A stretch of 64,000 bases of DNA. Origin: Clostridia bacterium (GTDB lineage Bacteria > Bacillota > Clostridia > Oscillospirales > Acutalibacteraceae). Under the pieces are notes generated by a model. The model had not been told where the DNA came from. It saw only the letters and a list, made by a program, of their open reading frames with translations, and did not search any database. The number at the start of each line of letters is the position of its first letter. Within the stretch, counting starts at the first letter, position 1. Shown here one piece after another: positions 45,662 through 54,556 of this stretch. The translations under genes and the position numbers were made by a program. Location: the NCBI GenBank assembly GCA_017399175.1, contig JAFQEE010000018.1, positions 1 to 64,000 of the forward strand. The letters are read 5' to 3'.

Positions 45662-46951
45662 TTATAAAAATAAATTATTTAGATTTGAAACCCAGTCGTT
45701 CATTTCACCCATTTTCCAACCGTATATTTCTTGGCAAAGATTTTCCCATGAATCAAAATTTTTAGGGCCAGCTATCGTTTCAAAAGCATTTTTCACAATA
45801 TGTTTTTTACTTAACTTATATAATTTAGATACTACTGCATCTTGAGGTCTTATCTCGCAAGTCCAAGTATTCTCTTTATTATATTTTAGATGAATTTTTC
45901 TTTCCATGCCAATTTTATTTTTGAAAATTTCAATAAGATTGTATTCGACTTCTGATACATCTTCAGTTTTATCGTGGGAAATATTCAATGGTTCACCACT
46001 AAAATAATGAGGAATATCATGTATTTGAGAAGCAATTATGCTTCTGGTATGTTTATCTCCACAAAAATAGAGTCCATTTTCACCAGTGAATTTTTGTATA
46101 TCACTCATAAAAGGGGTTTTTATATATCGTTTATATGCCAGTCTCGTTTTCTCACAAATCTCATATATTGGTTTATGAGCTAAAACAATATTTATATAAT
46201 CTTGCGAATCTAAGTCTTCATAAAGTTTTGTTATTGAATCTCTAACTCTTTCACAGTTAATACAATAATAACCTTCTTTTTGCTTTTTTGGATTTTGCCA
46301 GTTAGTATTTAAAATTAAAAAATTTAGATTATCTAATGTGCAAATTGAAACAGGCTCTGTTTGTGCACATCTTGACTGTGAGTTTGCAACCCCTAACTGA
46401 TTGAGAAAATTTTCAAAGGGCATAAAATTCATTAATAGGGTTTCAGGATAGCCATACATCCATTTATCGTTTTCTTTTTTGCATGATATTGACTTATCGA
46501 TTACAAATGGACGCAAAACATCATGATTACCACAACAGATAACAACACTACCAAATGGAATGTTTAAATCTGATATAAATTTTCTCATTATTTCAGCAGC
46601 AACATCGAATCGACGCTCAACGATAGTTTTAACAGCATCATCAAATTTATGTTTAATTTCTTCATCTGCTTCTTGAGCAAACAGTTTTTTGTTAAATCTA
46701 CGTGGTTCCCCCTCTTCAGTTGTAAAATACATATCATCAATATGTAATTCATTAGCTACAATATCAAAAATGTCACTAGAATTAATAATATCACCAGTAT
46801 GAACCAAGTAATCAATTTTAATCTTTTCACTTTTTAATTTTTCTGTTAGAGACTTCAAAGCTTTTTTCGCATGCTCAAGTTCTTCATTATTATCAGTTAA
46901 ATGAAAATCCGAAACGTGAAGTATTAGTCTTAAAGTATTAATATCATTCAT
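45662..46951 (-). CDS. Calcineurin-like metallophosphoesterase
   Basis: The 429-aa protein has the metal-binding motifs in order: 'LHVSDFHLTD' (Asp-x-His), 'LVHTGDIINS', 'VICCGNHDVL', 'IVLAHKPIYE' and 'CGDKHTRS'. The final 100 residues are extra. Together with the P-loop gene that follows after 42 bases it resembles effector-plus-STAND defence proteins, where the phosphoesterase is the killing domain. The end may have been a frameshifted fusion. It is probably still expressible. Confidence 0.78.
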   Translation of the reverse strand: MNDINTLRLILHVSDFHLTDNNEELEHAKKALKSLTEKLKSEKIKIDYLVHTGDIINSSDIFDIVANELHIDDMYFTTEEGEPRRFNKKLFAQEADEEIKHKFDDAVKTIVERRFDVAAEIMRKFISDLNIPFGSVVICCGNHDVLRPFVIDKSISCKKENDKWMYGYPETLLMNFMPFENFLNQLGVANSQSRCAQTEPVSICTLDNLNFLILNTNWQNPKKQKEGYYCINCERVRDSITKLYEDLDSQDYINIVLAHKPIYEICEKTRLAYKRYIKTPFMSDIQKFTGENGLYFCGDKHTRSIIASQIHDIPHYFSGEPLNISHDKTEDVSEVEYNLIEIFKNKIGMERKIHLKYNKENTWTCEIRPQDAVVSKLYKLSKKHIVKNAFETIAGPKNFDSWENLCQEIYGWKMGEMNDWVSNLNNLFL

Positions 46952-47072
46952 ATTTTACACACTTTCTCTCGTTTAATTAACCTTATTAATTTGATTAGCT
47001 TACAAATACGCTTATAGTCAAAAATAATATACTATGTAAGACTTGGTCAACACAATTTGCAAAAATGCTTTA

Positions 47073-47097
47073 TTTTTCGACAAAAATGTTTATTTTT
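47073..47097 (+). repeat. 25-bp dispersed AT-rich motif, copy B
   Basis: The core CGACAAAAATGTTTA is flanked by T-runs. The sequence TTTATTTTTCGACAAAAA (47069-47086) is identical to the minus strand of 18729-18746. A partial second unit continues to about 47103. Confidence 0.5.
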
Positions 47098-47122
47098 CGA
47101 CTCGTCACACTTCAAAAACCAA

Positions 47123-47151
47123 CCGCACCGTAACTGTATGTTACGATGCGG
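47123..47151 (-). terminator. Hairpin after the GNAT remnant
   Basis: CCGCACCGTAAC (47123-47134) pairs with GTTACGATGCGG (47140-47151), one mismatch. It is alike in sequence and position to the hairpin at 33794-33833. Confidence 0.6.
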
Positions 47152-47169
47152 GCTACTCTAATTATTCAA

Positions 47170-47395
47170 TTATCTTTTCAACAACAAATCATATTCATAA
47201 CTGTCACCCTGATAATTTTCTTTTATTCTTGCAATAGGTTCTGTAAAGCCGTGTTTTTAATACATATAGTGAGCTTTTGAGTTGTCATCTTCAACACCGA
47301 CGGTAAATTCACTGTAACCATTTTCTGCAAGAATAGTCAACACATTTTCAAACAAAACAAAAATATCTATAGTCCCATTTATTGCCTTGTGTTGC
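47170..47395 (-). pseudogene. GNAT acetyltransferase C-terminal fragment
   Basis: The minus-strand frame reads 'LFENVLTILAENGYSEFTVG' then 'VEDDNSKAHYMY', a TAA (about 47254), then 'KHGFTEPIARIKENYQG' to the final stop at 47170. This is the end of a GNAT domain. The N-terminal half is missing, so it is a clear remnant. Confidence 0.75.
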
Positions 47396-47417
47396 GTAAG
47401 CTAATGGCTACACTTTT

Positions 47418-48505
47418 TTAATTCCAATCAGTCATATTATTGTAAAGTTGAGTTATGTATCTTATTAAACAAACTTCAATCCACGATGTATAGTTACCAT
47501 CCCCTGGCAAATCTATTTTCATGTATGCAGGACAAGAATTATCAGGGTCAAAACGAGGTCGCATCGCCAACACTTTGGGCTTTAATTCTTTATATCCTTT
47601 CACACCCAATGAAGTATCTTTATTTGTAAACACCCAAAAGCCATTGTCTTTATAATTATAAATTAAACATAATGCTGCACCACGATTAGATAATCCTGAA
47701 GAAGGCAAAACATCCTTATATCCTGCATAATCACCAAAACCGCTAAAACCCAAATCCTTATATTTTTTCAATAAAGAGTTATCTATCAAGGCAGTGATTC
47801 CTGTTTCCTCGAAATCTTTATTCTGATAGTTTGCCTCACGAGGAGAATTTAATATTACCTTTTGTGCTGAAATTGTATTTTCATTAATTTCTTCAATTTC
47901 AATTGATAATCCATCGATGTTTGTCTCGCCAACATCAAGCAAAAGATAGTCTGATGTACGAAGAGAAATTAGTAATGGCATATATTCGCTAATTATATCA
48001 GCAGTTATACGAATAGCAACATTATTTGATAACTCTTTTAACTGTTTATAAAAAACAGTAATATCAGCAAGAGTATTATCAAATGCATTACTAATTGAAA
48101 TAACCGGAATAAAATTTTCATAATTTGTAATCTCGCATACCCGTTTTTTATATTCATCAAAATCTCTTAATTTCAATCCTAACGACACTTTAGCGACATC
48201 ATAGTTCTTATATTTATTGTTATCAACTCTCAAATAATCAATAAATGCTTTCTTATCTTTAACAGTTTTCTTAATAATTCAAGCGTATTTATATCGTCTT
48301 CGGTAGGTTTTAATTTTTTCTTGTAGTTGCGTCCATTTTTCTTTTCATAAACATATTTATTTGTTACAGGATTAACTTCATACTTTGTCTCAAAAAAATC
48401 ATTTATAATCTCAAATAGAGGGACAATATCATCCGAAAAAACTGTATATGTACTCTTAGCAGTACGCAATTCTGCTTCTCGGCATTTCATCAATGGAATA
48501 TACAT
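47418..48505 (-). pseudogene. T4-beta-family protein split by a frameshift
   Basis: The N-terminal frame (48505-48230, 'YIPLMKCREAELRTAKSTY') and the C-terminal frame (48233-47418) read as one protein of about 360 residues if one A is restored in the A-run near 48267, giving '...ELLRK-VKDKKAFIDYLR'. The first part and the 'SGFGDYAGYKDVLPSSG' segment resemble the beta family (phage T4 beta protein). The first frame alone has a conventional start. Programmed slippage at the A-run cannot be excluded but is less likely. Confidence 0.65.
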
Positions 48506-48590
48506 TAAATCACCAATCCTTATATTTTTATTATGGCATTGACATCATATTAAAACAACACTTATCTATATATATCGTATTAAACAGACA

Positions 48591-48612
48591 TTTTGTGACA
48601 AGTTTTGTGACA
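48591..48612 (-). promoter_or_regulatory. Direct TTTTGTGACA repeats upstream of the beta-family gene
   Basis: TTTTGTGACA occurs at 48591-48600 and 48603-48612, 86-107 bases upstream of ATG 48505. The same decamer pair, in inverted order, lies upstream of the LytTR gene (18158-18194). Confidence 0.45.
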
Positions 48613-48921
48613 TAATAAAATTTTATAATTAACGTTGATACTATATAGAAACGAGTACAATCGGCCATAGGGCGAATGTTGTGTAAAGTCGTTCTTCTTT
48701 TATATCAAAAAATGAAAAAATTCATAAAGAAAAATATTTTAAAAAAGTATTATTATCGAACTAATTATGCGAGTACCACATCAACACATGACCGAAATTT
48801 GCAATACACATATGGCATTTTATTTTTAAACATAAAAAATTATTTTACAAAACCATATTTATTATTGATTATTTCTTTTTTTACGTGTCAACAATAAAGA
48901 CACAATGAAAGGATGGTCAGG
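48613..48921. other. Non-coding stretch
   Basis: AT-rich DNA. A 73-codon ORF (48676-48897) has no ribosome site and no family resemblance; I do not call it. No clear promoter was found. Confidence 0.3.
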
Positions 48922-49077
48922 ATGTATTTAAATGTTAAAGTTTATATAAATGACATGGAAGTAGATTTGTCTGACCTTCCTGATTATGAGATAAAGTGTC
49001 CTGCAATTGACAGAATTGTTAATAGCATTATTGATAAGGCGAAAGAAAACAATGACATTGAAATTAAAGTTTCATAA
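48922..49077 (+). CDS. 51-aa acidic protein next to the integrase
   Basis: MYLNVKVYINDMEVDLSDLP begins a 51-residue acidic protein ending 'NDIEIKVS'. GAAAGGA lies upstream. It sits 135 bases before the large serine recombinase in the same direction and is followed by its own hairpin. A recombination directionality factor is possible from size and position, but no motif proves it. Confidence 0.45.
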   Translation: MYLNVKVYINDMEVDLSDLPDYEIKCPAIDRIVNSIIDKAKENNDIEIKVS

Positions 49078-49080
49078 AGC

Positions 49081-49116
49081 GAAAGTACTGATGCAGAAAT
49101 GCGTCAGTACTTTCTA
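49081..49116 (+). terminator. Terminator after the 51-aa gene
   Basis: GAAAGTACTGA pairs with TCAGTACTTTC (11 bp perfect, extended by TGC/GCG) around an AGAAAT loop. It lies three bases after the stop codon. No long T-run follows. Confidence 0.55.
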
Positions 49117-49212
49117 TATTTCGACAAATTTTGTTAATTTGATTTTTGTATTGTTTTAGTCGAAACATTCTGCTATAATGGTTAAAGAAAATAAAGTCAG
49201 GAGGATAACATT

Positions 49213-50811
49213 ATGGGTTGGATTAAAGAAAATATCAACTTAATGTCTAAAGAAGAAATATTATATGATACCGACAACATTCAAAGAGACAGCGAAGGCA
49301 ATTACTTAATTGACATTGCCTATCGTCGAGTTTCAACCGAAAAACAATCTTTAGATGGATTTGGTCTTGACAGCCAATTGGAGAAGATTAAGGCTTGTTG
49401 CAGAAAAAACGATTCAACTGCTTGTATCCTTATAACTGACGACGGTTTTACAGGAACAGTTATGGAACGTCCTGGTATGGACTGTTTTATTAAACGTCTT
49501 ACTGACTTTAACAGAGGTTTGACTAAAATTCGTATTCGTAGATTGATTGTGCCAAGAATGGATAGATTAGGTCGAGACATTGTTGGTATGTTGAGTTTCA
49601 TCAATGATTACATTTTACCTAAAGGTGGCACAAAATCGACTGTTAATGAAAATCGATACCTTGTTGAATTTATATCAGAAGAAGAAAGTAACATCAGGAT
49701 TGTTACAACAGAAAATGGTGAATTGGACCCTACTTCTCACCTTTTAATTGTTATTTTCTCATTGCTTGCTGATTTGGACAGAAAAGCTATTCTCCGAAAG
49801 TTCCGTTCAGGTAAAGCACAAAGGGTTGCAAGTGGTTATCCTTTAGGTGGTGGCAATGTTCCGTATGGCTACCGATATGTTGAAAACACTAAGGACAAAA
49901 AAGGTAATTATGAGACAATTCCTGAACAGAAAGAAAAATTTCTTGAAGCAAGAAGGCTGTTCGTTGAGGAGCACCTCCCACCTGCTACCATTGCAGAGGA
50001 GTTGAATCTTTCTACTGAAAGACTCGTTACTCAGATGCTCAAACGCAGAACTTATCTTAATATATTAACTTACAATGGCGTTGAGTATCCCGGACATTTT
50101 GAACCATTCATAACAGAAGAACAATGGCAGGAACAACAAGATGAATTTGAACGCAGAAGTCGAGCACGTTGTGATACAACCTATATGCTTACTGGGTTAG
50201 TGTACTGCGGCAACTGTGGTGCAAAGTTCAGATATCAAAAAGAATCCGCAACAGGTAATGTGAAACTTTCTTGTTATTCGAAAGAACATTCTCACGCTAA
50301 AAGACATCTTGTCAAAGACCCTAACTGTCCAAATAAAACACGCTATTATGCAAAAGATATCGAGGATATTGTAATTCGTGAGCTGTTTCGTTTGTCATAT
50401 ATAAATCAAGACAACAAAAAGACAATAACTGACTTTGATATTATCTCTTCACTTGAAAAGGAAATTGAAAAAAATCAAAAAGCATTGAACAAGGCAACAA
50501 TGGAATACGCTATGTCCGATACTGACAGTGCAAAAGGCAAGGCATATGCTGCTACCATCGACAGGTTGTCAGATGAGATTGAACGACTTGTTTCACAAGT
50601 AAAAAGTGAACGAGAGAAAAGAAATATTAAACGAAAAATCGAAAAGACAAAATCAACAATTAAAAATATCGCTGATGCCTGGCCTCACATGACGGATGAA
50701 GAAAAACGAACAGTCTGTCGAGAAGTAATTGACCGAATCGTGATTACTCATACCGACGGTGACCCTGAAATCAGCATACATTTTCACCTTGAACAATACC
50801 TAAACAAATAA
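49213..50811 (+). CDS. Large serine recombinase integrated at sigG
   Basis: The 532-aa protein has the resolvase domain with catalytic Ser in 'DIAYRRVSTEKQSLDGFGL' and 'RLIVPRMDRLGRDIVGML'. A recombinase domain, zinc ribbon 'GLVYCGNCGAKFRYQ' plus 'DPNCPNKTRYYAKDIED', and a coiled-coil arm (about 415-490) follow. AGGAGGATAAC precedes ATG 49213. The stop lies 12 bases from the reading frame of a truncated sigG, the usual position of an integrase at the edge of its element. It is therefore the probable integrase of an element inserted in sigG. Confidence 0.92.
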   Translation: MGWIKENINLMSKEEILYDTDNIQRDSEGNYLIDIAYRRVSTEKQSLDGFGLDSQLEKIKACCRKNDSTACILITDDGFTGTVMERPGMDCFIKRLTDFNRGLTKIRIRRLIVPRMDRLGRDIVGMLSFINDYILPKGGTKSTVNENRYLVEFISEEESNIRIVTTENGELDPTSHLLIVIFSLLADLDRKAILRKFRSGKAQRVASGYPLGGGNVPYGYRYVENTKDKKGNYETIPEQKEKFLEARRLFVEEHLPPATIAEELNLSTERLVTQMLKRRTYLNILTYNGVEYPGHFEPFITEEQWQEQQDEFERRSRARCDTTYMLTGLVYCGNCGAKFRYQKESATGNVKLSCYSKEHSHAKRHLVKDPNCPNKTRYYAKDIEDIVIRELFRLSYINQDNKKTITDFDIISSLEKEIEKNQKALNKATMEYAMSDTDSAKGKAYAATIDRLSDEIERLVSQVKSEREKRNIKRKIEKTKSTIKNIADAWPHMTDEEKRTVCREVIDRIVITHTDGDPEISIHFHLEQYLNK

Positions 50812-50847
50812 TTATTACTATAATTTCGCCTGACATATACCATTCCG
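50812..50847 (+). other. Probable right attachment junction (att site) in sigG
   Basis: From 50824 the sigG frame is open: FRLTYTIP then M-I-I-G. SigG proteins usually have S-T-Y-A-V-P-M-I-I-G, so homology seems to start at about 'TY' (50833) and an in-frame TAA precedes at 50821. The crossover should lie within 50824-50842. Confidence 0.6.
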
Positions 50848-51327
50848 ATGATTATCGGTGAAATCAGGCGGTATTTGAGGGACTATAATCCTATTCGTGT
50901 GAGCCGTTCATTAAGGGACACAGCGTATCACGCTATGCAGATAAAGGAGCGAATTCAGAATACTCTCGGGCGAGATGCCACTATCGAGGAAATTGCAAAA
51001 GAAATGGAAATTGAGCCTGTGAATGTGATTATCGCTCTTGAGGCTATTGTTGAGCCGATTTCACTTTATGAGCCTGTTTATTCCGACGGTGGTGACACCA
51101 TTTATGTTATGGACCAGGTGGGAAGCTCGGAAAGTGACGAGGACTGGCTTTATGAAATTGCCATAAAAGAGGCTATAAATAATTTAAGTGACCGTGAAAA
51201 ACAGATTTTAAATCTTCGTTTTATGCAGGGTAAAACTCAAATGGAAGTGGCTCAGGAAGTGGGTATTAGTCAGGCACAGGTCAGCCGTCTTGAAAAAGGT
51301 GCTATAAAAAAAGTGAAAGAATTTTGA
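50824..51327 (+). pseudogene. sigG: SigG C-terminal part, interrupted by the island
   Basis: About 167 residues of forespore sigma factor SigG (159 from ATG 50848): 'PMIIGEIRRYLRDYNPIRVS', region 3 'DATIEEIAKEMEIEPVNVII', 'ISLYEPVYSDGGDTIYVMDQ' and region 4 'LNLRFMQGKTQMEVAQEVGI' with the recognition helix. The first approximately 95 residues (region 1.2-2) are absent. No ribosome site lies before ATG 50848, so this half is not expressed properly unless the element excises. ymxH follows, as in intact clostridial sigG loci. Confidence 0.85.
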
Positions 51328-51373
51328 AACAATAATCCTTATATGTTACTCTTATATATAAGGAGTGAATATT

Positions 51374-51742
51374 ATGAAAAAAGCATTTGTACTAATAACA
51401 TTATTCTTTATGCTTATGACAATACTTGTCGGCTGTTCATCATCAAATGACAATTATGTAGTATTATCCGTTATCGGTACAGATGGTGAACCCATTAGCG
51501 GAATATCTGTTTACGAAGAAAGGTATCCCGACGGACGCGAAATTTTTCCGGGACCAACAATTGGAAAAACCGATAGAAACGGTAAACTTAAATGGAACAC
51601 CGAAAAAATCGGAGAACAAAATCTGACTGTGGGGTATTTCAATTCAGCAGAGCAAATTGAATATATGACAGTTCCGATTACCATTACAAAAGACGATATA
51701 AACCAACACAGAGAAAAGAATATTGTCTATACTCCACAGTAA
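51374..51742 (+). CDS. Small lipoprotein with a carboxypeptidase-regulatory-like domain
   Basis: About 122 residues; lipoprotein signal ending 'TILVGCSSS', so it is lipid-anchored outside the membrane. The domain 'VIGTDGEPISGISVYEE' and 'TDRNGKLKWN' is an Ig-like carboxypeptidase-regulatory/Cna_B type fold. AAGGAG precedes ATG 51374. Function unknown. Confidence 0.75.
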   Translation: MKKAFVLITLFFMLMTILVGCSSSNDNYVVLSVIGTDGEPISGISVYEERYPDGREIFPGPTIGKTDRNGKLKWNTEKIGEQNLTVGYFNSAEQIEYMTVPITITKDDINQHREKNIVYTPQ

Positions 51743-51745
51743 TAA

Positions 51746-51783
51746 AAAAGACACCTGCTAAATAAAATTAACGGGGGTGTTTT
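51746..51783 (+). promoter_or_regulatory. Hairpin overlapping the ymxH ribosome site
   Basis: AAAAAGACACC (51746-51756) pairs with GGTGTTTTT at 51775-51783. The stem includes part of the GGGGGTG ribosome site of ymxH. It could act as a weak terminator or limit translation. Confidence 0.35.
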
Positions 51784-51784
51784 T

Positions 51785-52084
51785 ATGAACTGTTGCATAA
51801 CTGATATGCGTGAAAAGGAAGTAATCAATTTAAAAGACGGGTGTCGGATTGGTAATGTCTGTGATGTGGAATTCGACACTTGTTCAGGTACGATTGTTTC
51901 CATTATTATTTTTGGCAGAGGAAAGGCTTTCGGACTTTTAGGCAGAGGTGAGGACATAAAGATATGTTGGAATGACATCAAGGTTATCGGTGACGACACA
52001 ATCCTTGTTGATGCCACAATTCCCGAAAATTGTCGGTATAACACAAAGGAAAATATGTTTGATTCTCTTTTCCGACACAAATAA
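51785..52084 (+). CDS. ymxH: YlmC/YmxH-family sporulation protein
   Basis: The 99-aa PRC-barrel protein has 'MREKEVINLKDGCRIGNVCD' and 'VEFDTCSGTIVSIIIFGRG'. It normally follows sigG in Clostridia, which independently supports the identity of the truncated gene at 50824. GGGGGTG precedes ATG 51785. Its exact role in sporulation is not settled. Confidence 0.88.
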   Translation: MNCCITDMREKEVINLKDGCRIGNVCDVEFDTCSGTIVSIIIFGRGKAFGLLGRGEDIKICWNDIKVIGDDTILVDATIPENCRYNTKENMFDSLFRHK

Positions 52085-52161
52085 CCCATACTTGAAATGG
52101 AAAAACATATGTGATACAATAGAAAAAAGTATACATTTATTGTATCGGGGTGTAAAAATCA

Positions 52162-52536
52162 ATGGATAATAAAGTTAAACTTACTATTCGTGGCACAAAT
52201 TTCTATATCAATACTGATGAAAGTGTTAATTATACAAAGGCACTCGGTAAAGTGATTGATAACAGACTTAACGAACTTCTTGATAACAACTATCGTCTTT
52301 CATTTAGTCAGGCGACTATTCTTGTTGCCCTTGAAATGGCTGACGCAAAGGCTAAAGCTGAAAAGGAAATCAAGGAGTTACGCGAACAGATGAAGGGTTA
52401 TCTTGACGATTCAGCAAAAGCAAAGAGTGAACGCGATTACTATAAGCGTGAAAATGAACGAATCAAGACTGAAGCGAAATTCAAGAACGACCAGATAAAT
52501 CTTTTCGCAAACAGTAAGAATAACGATGATGAATAA
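52162..52536 (+). CDS. zapA: Cell division protein ZapA
   Basis: The 124-aa protein has the ZapA head 'KVKLTIRGTNFYINTDES' and 'VIDNRLNELLDNNYRLSFSQ', followed by a long coiled coil (about 70-115). ZapA bundles FtsZ filaments at the division ring. The stop overlaps the start of the U32 peptidase gene (ATGATGAATAA), so they are co-translated. GGGG precedes the ATG. Confidence 0.88.
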   Translation: MDNKVKLTIRGTNFYINTDESVNYTKALGKVIDNRLNELLDNNYRLSFSQATILVALEMADAKAKAEKEIKELREQMKGYLDDSAKAKSERDYYKRENERIKTEAKFKNDQINLFANSKNNDDE

Positions 52537-54556
52537 AATTGAAATATTGGCTCCCGTCGGGAATGCCGAAAATCTTAAGGCTGCTGTGCTTTCAGGGGCA
52601 GATGCAGTTTATTTTGGCTTAGGCAATTTTAATGCCAGAAGAAATGCACAGAACTTTACTTTTGACACAGCAAAAGAAGCAATAGAATACTGCCACAGTA
52701 GGGGTGTTAAGGTACATATTACGCTTAACACCCTTATTAAGGATACAGAAATCAAGGACGCAGTTGAAACAGTTAAGGCTGTATGCCAAATGGGTGCTGA
52801 TGCGATTATTGTGCAGGATTTAGGTCTTGCGAAGATTATTAAAACTGTTTGTCCCCATATTGAAATTCACGCATCAACTCAAATGACTGTGGGTACTTTA
52901 GAAGGACTTTATGAACTAAAAAAACTTGGATTCAGCAGAGCAGTTTTACCGCGAGAATTGAGTTATGACGAGATAAAATATCTTTGTGAGCACTCCCCTG
53001 TTGACCTTGAGGTGTTTATTCACGGTGCACTTTGTATGTGCGTTTCGGGTCAATGCCTTATGAGTGCTTTTCTCGGTTCACGAAGCGGTAATCGCGGACT
53101 TTGTGCCCAGCCTTGCCGATTACCTTTTAAGGTGCAGAAAGGTACGGGACACGATTTGAGTCTTAAGGACTTGTCCCTGATTGAGCATATTCCCGAACTC
53201 TCCCGAATGGGTGTTTGCTCATTTAAAATCGAAGGCAGGATGAAGCGACCTGAATATGTAAGTGCTGTTGTTTCTGCCTGTAAAAAATCCGTAAATGACA
53301 ATTACACTTCACTTGTCCGAAAAGATTTGGCTGATTTGTTCTCCCGTTCAGGGTTTACTGACGGATATTATGAAAATATGCTCGGTCGCGATATGTTTGG
53401 GTATCGTGAAAAGGAAAATGTGCAGTCTGCTACAAAGGAACTTTTCGCAAAATACGCTTCGATTTATGAAAAAGAGCAAGCAAGATTTAATGTAAAATTC
53501 ACATTCTCGGGTAAAATCGGTGAAAATGCTACTCTTACAGCAGAGTGTAACGGACATACTGTTTCCGTACAAAGTGAAATGCTTTGCGAAGCACCTATAA
53601 ACCGACCGATTGCAGTTGAAAGAGTAAAGGATGCACTTTCAAAATGCGGTGGTGCACAGTTCAATGCAGAAAGTGTTGAAATTTTAGGTGATGTTGACTA
53701 TTCACTTCCTGTTTCGGCACTTAATTCCATGAGAAGAAATGTCCTTGAACAATTACAGAACGAAATTATGGGTAAAGTTGAGCGAAAAATCTGTCCTGCT
53801 CCACTTCCAACAAACATTATTTCACGAAATGAACGAAAATACTATTGCCGATTTGACAATATAAATCAAATTCCCGATAATATTGATGCTGATTTGATTT
53901 TTGTGCCTTTAGGTAGTGATGACAAAATCATAAAAGACAGAAAATACGGTGTTGAACTGCCTCACGGTATGTTCGGTAACGGTAAAAAGGTTGAAGAAAT
54001 GCTTAAAAAATCTTCTGCTACACATTGTCTTTGTCACACTCTTGATGCTGTTGCTGTTGCGAAAAAATGCAACAAAACTGTTGTTGGTTCACCGTCACTT
54101 AATGTGTTCAATTCCCATTCAATGGATATGGCAAAGGATATGAGAATAAGTGAAGTGATTGTTTCCAACGAATGTACTATTGAGAATTTCAGGAAAATTT
54201 CTGCACCTATCCCAAAGGGAATTACGGTTTATGGTAAAACTCCTCTTATGCTTACTCGTAACTGTCCTGTAAAAAACGGAAAAAGCTGCAAAGAATGTGG
54301 TCGAGAGAGTGAAATCACCGACAGAATGGGTATTAAATTCCCTGTAAGGTGCTTTATGGGATACTCGGAAATTCTTAATTCACGACCCATATATATGGGC
54401 GACAGAATGGGTGAAATCCCTGAATGTGACATTATGTTTTTCAACTTTACGACTGAAACAAAACAAGAAGTTGCAGATGTAATTTCTGCTTATATTCAAG
54501 AAAAAAGCCCTCAGGGTGAATTCACACGAGGACTTTTATACAGAGGTGTTGAATAA
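52526..54556 (+). CDS. U32 family peptidase / tRNA hydroxylation protein (TrhP-like)
   Basis: The 676-aa protein has the U32 signature 'EVFIHGALCMCVSGQCLMS', preceded by the TIM-barrel 'ILAPVGNAENLKAAVLSGAD'. A long DUF3656-like C-terminal part follows. U32 proteins of this size (TrhP/YhbU relatives) help make hydroxylated uridine in tRNA and bind iron-sulfur through the Cys pattern. ATG 52526 or 52529 may start it. The dut start overlaps its stop. Confidence 0.88.
   Translation: MMNKIEILAPVGNAENLKAAVLSGADAVYFGLGNFNARRNAQNFTFDTAKEAIEYCHSRGVKVHITLNTLIKDTEIKDAVETVKAVCQMGADAIIVQDLGLAKIIKTVCPHIEIHASTQMTVGTLEGLYELKKLGFSRAVLPRELSYDEIKYLCEHSPVDLEVFIHGALCMCVSGQCLMSAFLGSRSGNRGLCAQPCRLPFKVQKGTGHDLSLKDLSLIEHIPELSRMGVCSFKIEGRMKRPEYVSAVVSACKKSVNDNYTSLVRKDLADLFSRSGFTDGYYENMLGRDMFGYREKENVQSATKELFAKYASIYEKEQARFNVKFTFSGKIGENATLTAECNGHTVSVQSEMLCEAPINRPIAVERVKDALSKCGGAQFNAESVEILGDVDYSLPVSALNSMRRNVLEQLQNEIMGKVERKICPAPLPTNIISRNERKYYCRFDNINQIPDNIDADLIFVPLGSDDKIIKDRKYGVELPHGMFGNGKKVEEMLKKSSATHCLCHTLDAVAVAKKCNKTVVGSPSLNVFNSHSMDMAKDMRISEVIVSNECTIENFRKISAPIPKGITVYGKTPLMLTRNCPVKNGKSCKECGRESEITDRMGIKFPVRCFMGYSEILNSRPIYMGDRMGEIPECDIMFFNFTTETKQEVADVISAYIQEKSPQGEFTRGLLYRGVE

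Noticed and set aside
48676..48897. 73-aa ORF upstream of the integrase region
   Set aside because: No ribosome site and low-complexity Lys/Tyr composition; nothing supports expression.
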